From: Pedobacter sp. AK013 | GTDB lineage: Bacteria > Bacteroidota > Bacteroidia > Sphingobacteriales > Sphingobacteriaceae | Length of the DNA: 64,000 bases | NCBI RefSeq assembly: GCF_014205835.1 | Contig: NZ_JACHCQ010000002.1 | Coordinates: 238,440 to 302,439, forward strand | Direction: 5' to 3' | Shown here: piece after piece, positions 62,274 to 64,000 of the stretch | Layout of the letters: each line of letters starts with the position of its first letter | Numbering within the stretch: the stretch's first letter is position 1 | Program-made: the position numbers and the translations under genes | Notes under the pieces: model-generated | Told to the model about the DNA's origin: nothing | The model's database searches: none | The model's input: the letters and a program-made list of their open reading frames with translations, nothing else

Positions 62274-62693
62274 ATGAAAACACCAGATATATTTTATGTT
62301 GAAGATGATGTAGACTATGCATTTTTTATGCAAAGTGCTATACAAGAGGTTAAAGACACCCTTAATTTAGCTATTGTTGAAGATGGTACAGAAGCATTAC
62401 AAAAACTTCAAAATTTTGCTGAAAGTAGAATCAAGCCTAAATTAATATTGCTTGATTTGAACTTACCCGGCTTATCAGGCTTAGATCTCTTAAAATTTAT
62501 ACGGGATATTCCTTATCTCAAAACAATCCCCGTAATCTTGTTCTCTACATCAGATAATCCTGATGATGTTAAAGCATCAATGGAATTTGGGGCCAATGCC
62601 TACCTTACCAAACCCGATGGTTACGAGAACCTGGTTAAATGTGTACATTCTGTGCACGATTTCTGGTTTAACCAATATCTGAGGTTAAATTAA
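62274..62693 (+). CDS. Phytochrome-partner response regulator
   Basis: A 139-aa receiver with IFYVEDDVDYAFFMQ at the start, phosphoacceptor Asp61 in LILLDLNLPGLSG, ILFSTSDNPDDVKASMEFG and AYLTKPDGYENLVKCV. It has no DNA-binding domain and resembles the Rcp1-type regulators paired with phytochromes. It starts 2 bases after the kinase gene, so the two are strongly coupled. A short terminator-like hairpin follows before the heme oxygenase gene. Confidence 0.9.
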   Translation: MKTPDIFYVEDDVDYAFFMQSAIQEVKDTLNLAIVEDGTEALQKLQNFAESRIKPKLILLDLNLPGLSGLDLLKFIRDIPYLKTIPVILFSTSDNPDDVKASMEFGANAYLTKPDGYENLVKCVHSVHDFWFNQYLRLN

Positions 62694-62713
62694 ATTTCAC
62701 AAAACATATGGAG

Positions 62714-62737
62714 AGATTCGGATCTTAATCCGGATCT
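62714..62737 (+). terminator. Partial terminator before heme oxygenase gene
   Basis: AGATTCGGAT pairs with ATCCGGATCT (one wobble) around a 4-base loop, with a T-rich tail (TTTCTTTT). It lies between the regulator and heme oxygenase genes, so it may lower, not stop, read-through. Confidence 0.6.
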
Positions 62738-62764
62738 TTTCTTTTAATAATTAAATTTCCAAAT

Positions 62765-63349
62765 ATGATTGCCAATTTATTGAGAACAGAAACAGCAGAA
62801 AGCCATAAAACATTAGAATCTTTAATGTTTGTTAATGAGATTATGAACAATTCCTTAAGCATCGATCAATATAAAAAGCTGTTAACCATAAATTATATTA
62901 TTCACCAAAAATTAGAGAACGTGCTTGCAAATATGTTAGATGCAGATATAGCCGAATCATTAGAAATGAAAAGCCGGTTAAAGCTTTCGGCTTTAGAACA
63001 AGACTTAAATTATTGGAGTATAGATAGTTTAACATTACCAGGTTTAGATTTTGAATTGTTTGTTCCAGAAAAAAATACGGCAGAAATTTTAGGTGCGCTG
63101 TATGTGTTAGAAGGAGGTACATTGGGCGGAAACGTAATTAAAAGGCATATTTTAGCCAATCCCAATTTTAAAGATCACGAAGGAGGCTTAAATTATTACG
63201 GTGTTTATGGCGAAGAGCTAAGTGCAAAATGGAAAATATTTATCTCTGTAATAAACCAAACCGTTGCTGAGGAAGATTATAAACGTTGTATAAATAGCGC
63301 CAACTTAACCTTTAATAACCTGATCAACTTATCAAAACAACTGAATTAA
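62765..63349 (+). CDS. bphO: Biliverdin-producing heme oxygenase
   Basis: A 194-aa heme oxygenase. The N-terminal LLRTETAESHKTLES holds the proximal His14. The helical core ends with GALYVLEGGTLGGNVIKRHI, the conserved distal-helix glycines (GGTLGG). It opens heme to biliverdin, the chromophore of the bacteriophytochrome two genes upstream, the usual BphP-BphO arrangement. Confidence 0.93.
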   Translation: MIANLLRTETAESHKTLESLMFVNEIMNNSLSIDQYKKLLTINYIIHQKLENVLANMLDADIAESLEMKSRLKLSALEQDLNYWSIDSLTLPGLDFELFVPEKNTAEILGALYVLEGGTLGGNVIKRHILANPNFKDHEGGLNYYGVYGEELSAKWKIFISVINQTVAEEDYKRCINSANLTFNNLINLSKQLN

Positions 63350-63531
63350 GTTGCCAAATTTTGAGATCAAAAACAAAAAAAATACGTCTATAATAGTGTC
63401 AGGGCATTTTTTTGATTGTGTAAATGTGCAAAACTTCTTTCAAATAAATATTTGCTTTCTGTTGTTAATTCAAGGTAAATATGTATTATTGAAAAAATAA
63501 ATTTTTTAAACCTTAAAAACATCAATTAGCG

Positions 63532-63711
63532 ATGGAAAAATTCTCAAAAGTTAAAGCTGCTGTTGCTGCTATTGAAGCAGATGTAGAAAAATTTTATAAT
63601 GCTGGCAATGCAGCTGCTGGTACTCGTGTGCGTAAAGCAATGCAAGATCTTAAAGTTTTAGCACAAGAAATCCGTGCAGAAGTAACTGACAAGAAAAACT
63701 CTGGAAAATAA
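63532..63711 (+). CDS. Short Hc1-like histone H1 family protein, 59 aa
   Basis: ATG at 63532, TAA at 63709. The product MEKFSKVKAAVAAIEADVEKF is followed by NAGNAAAGTRVRKAMQDLKVLAQEIR and ends EVTDKKNSGK. This is the short Bacteroidetes type of the Hc1 family (FYxxGNxAAGTRVRKxMQDLK). It is a small alpha-helical basic DNA-associated protein, likely abundant. A strong terminator follows. Confidence 0.9.
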   Translation: MEKFSKVKAAVAAIEADVEKFYNAGNAAAGTRVRKAMQDLKVLAQEIRAEVTDKKNSGK

Positions 63712-63730
63712 TATTTCGCGAGTAGAAACA

Positions 63731-63760
63731 AAAAGGGTTCTGGTATGCCAGAACCCTTTT
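63731..63760 (+). terminator. Terminator of the Hc1-like gene
   Basis: A perfect 13-bp stem (AAAAGGGTTCTGG with CCAGAACCCTTTT) around TATG with a T-run. Confidence 0.9.
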
Positions 63761-63780
63761 TGCGTTTAAAGTATATCGTA

Positions 63781-63810
63781 CTGTCATCCTGAACGACAGT
63801 GAAGGATCTC
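63781..63810. repeat. REP-like repeat core
   Basis: CTGTCATCCTGAACGACAG pairs its ends (CTGTC with GACAG) and continues TGAAGGATCTC. It shares the GTCATCCTGA core with the element at 18741. Confidence 0.5.
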
Positions 63811-63944
63811 TAGCCGATGGAATACTGATTTCTGAATTTACAGGCTTTTAATGTAACTCTTTTTATTATTGTATAACGCCCATTAGGGAAGAGATGCTCC
63901 ATTGCATTCACTGTTGTCCGGAGAAATATTTTTTTGTTTATAAA

Positions 63945-63970
63945 AAAGGGTAGCTTTAAGTCTACCCTTT
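63945..63970. terminator. Terminator near the window edge
   Basis: A 9-bp stem AAAGGGTAG/CTACCCTTT around an 8-base loop with flanking A/T runs, probably ending a gene that lies beyond the window. Confidence 0.6.
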
Positions 63971-64000
63971 GTAGTGTTATATTTGAGTTACCACACCTAA

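Noticed and set aside
1..64000. CRISPR array, prophage or complete insertion sequence
   Set aside because: No regularly spaced short repeats, no phage structural genes and no intact transposase were seen; the only transposon sign is the ISL3-like remnant at 36.5 kb.

Overview
The window looks like chromosomal DNA of a Bacteroidota bacterium of the Sphingobacteriaceae, most likely Pedobacter or a close relative. This rests on gene families and sequence style (SusC/SusD pair with ECF sigma and FecR anti-sigma, DUF4249 beside a TonB receptor, short Bacteroidetes-type Hc1 protein, FucP-type sugar carrier, low GC, few Shine-Dalgarno sites, TAnnTTTG promoter elements). No database search was possible, so family names come from motif recognition.

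Region 1 (1-3.95 kb) is accessory DNA. It holds the end of a lipocalin-like protein, a decayed copy of the tail of a secreted protein followed by its intact relative, and a TAATG-coupled run of a lysine-rich exported repeat protein and two short SET-domain proteins, with a second lysine-rich exported protein after it. Region 2 (4.3-18.7 kb) is a polysaccharide-utilization-type locus: ECF sigma factor, FecR anti-sigma, SusC with an N-terminal STN domain, SusD, two paralogous DUF6528-like lipoproteins, a GH20 hexosaminidase and a GH106-like glycoside hydrolase. The STN domain, FecR and sigma factor suggest substrate-induced trans-envelope signalling.

Region 3 (19-25.6 kb) has rsgA, a DoxX-like protein, Crp-type and MarR-type regulators, and, divergent from MarR, a membrane protein, an FAD monooxygenase and an NAD(P)-dependent epimerase/dehydratase, then an alpha/beta hydrolase. 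Region 4 (25.8-31 kb) is a LytS/LytTR two-component pair divergent from a TonB receptor and DUF4249 lipoprotein, with a 21-bp-spaced direct repeat between them that could be the LytTR operator. Region 5 (31-36.9 kb) is a mixed island: a phosphoesterase, a secreted jelly-roll protein, a TNT-type (NAD glycohydrolase toxin fold) lipoprotein with a small zinc-ribbon-like downstream gene, a membrane AraC regulator, a C10-like cysteine protease, an ISL3-like transposase remnant and tRNA-Lys.

Region 6 (37-48.1 kb) is mostly housekeeping: a formylglycine-generating-enzyme-like lipoprotein with the active-site cysteine pair, a FucP-like transporter, a GmhB-like HAD phosphatase, a transaldolase-like aldolase, the SRP RNA with a recognisable promoter, and gltBD. 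Region 7 (48-59 kb) has a SRPBCC protein, DUF763, a phosphoesterase, a GAF-histidine kinase, a GH130 enzyme beside a two-domain GT4 protein, Ku, an esterase and small stress-type proteins. Region 8 (59.5-64 kb) is a light-sensing module: response regulator, bacteriophytochrome kinase with its bilin cysteine, response regulator and biliverdin-forming heme oxygenase, followed by an Hc1-like DNA-binding protein.

The strongest leads are the TNT lipoprotein with its possible immunity partner (32.8-33.9 kb), the paired SET-domain genes next to lysine-rich exported proteins (2.4-3.9 kb), and the predicted LytTR operator (27.58 kb). Several intergenic imperfect inverted repeats sharing a core motif are REP-like elements.
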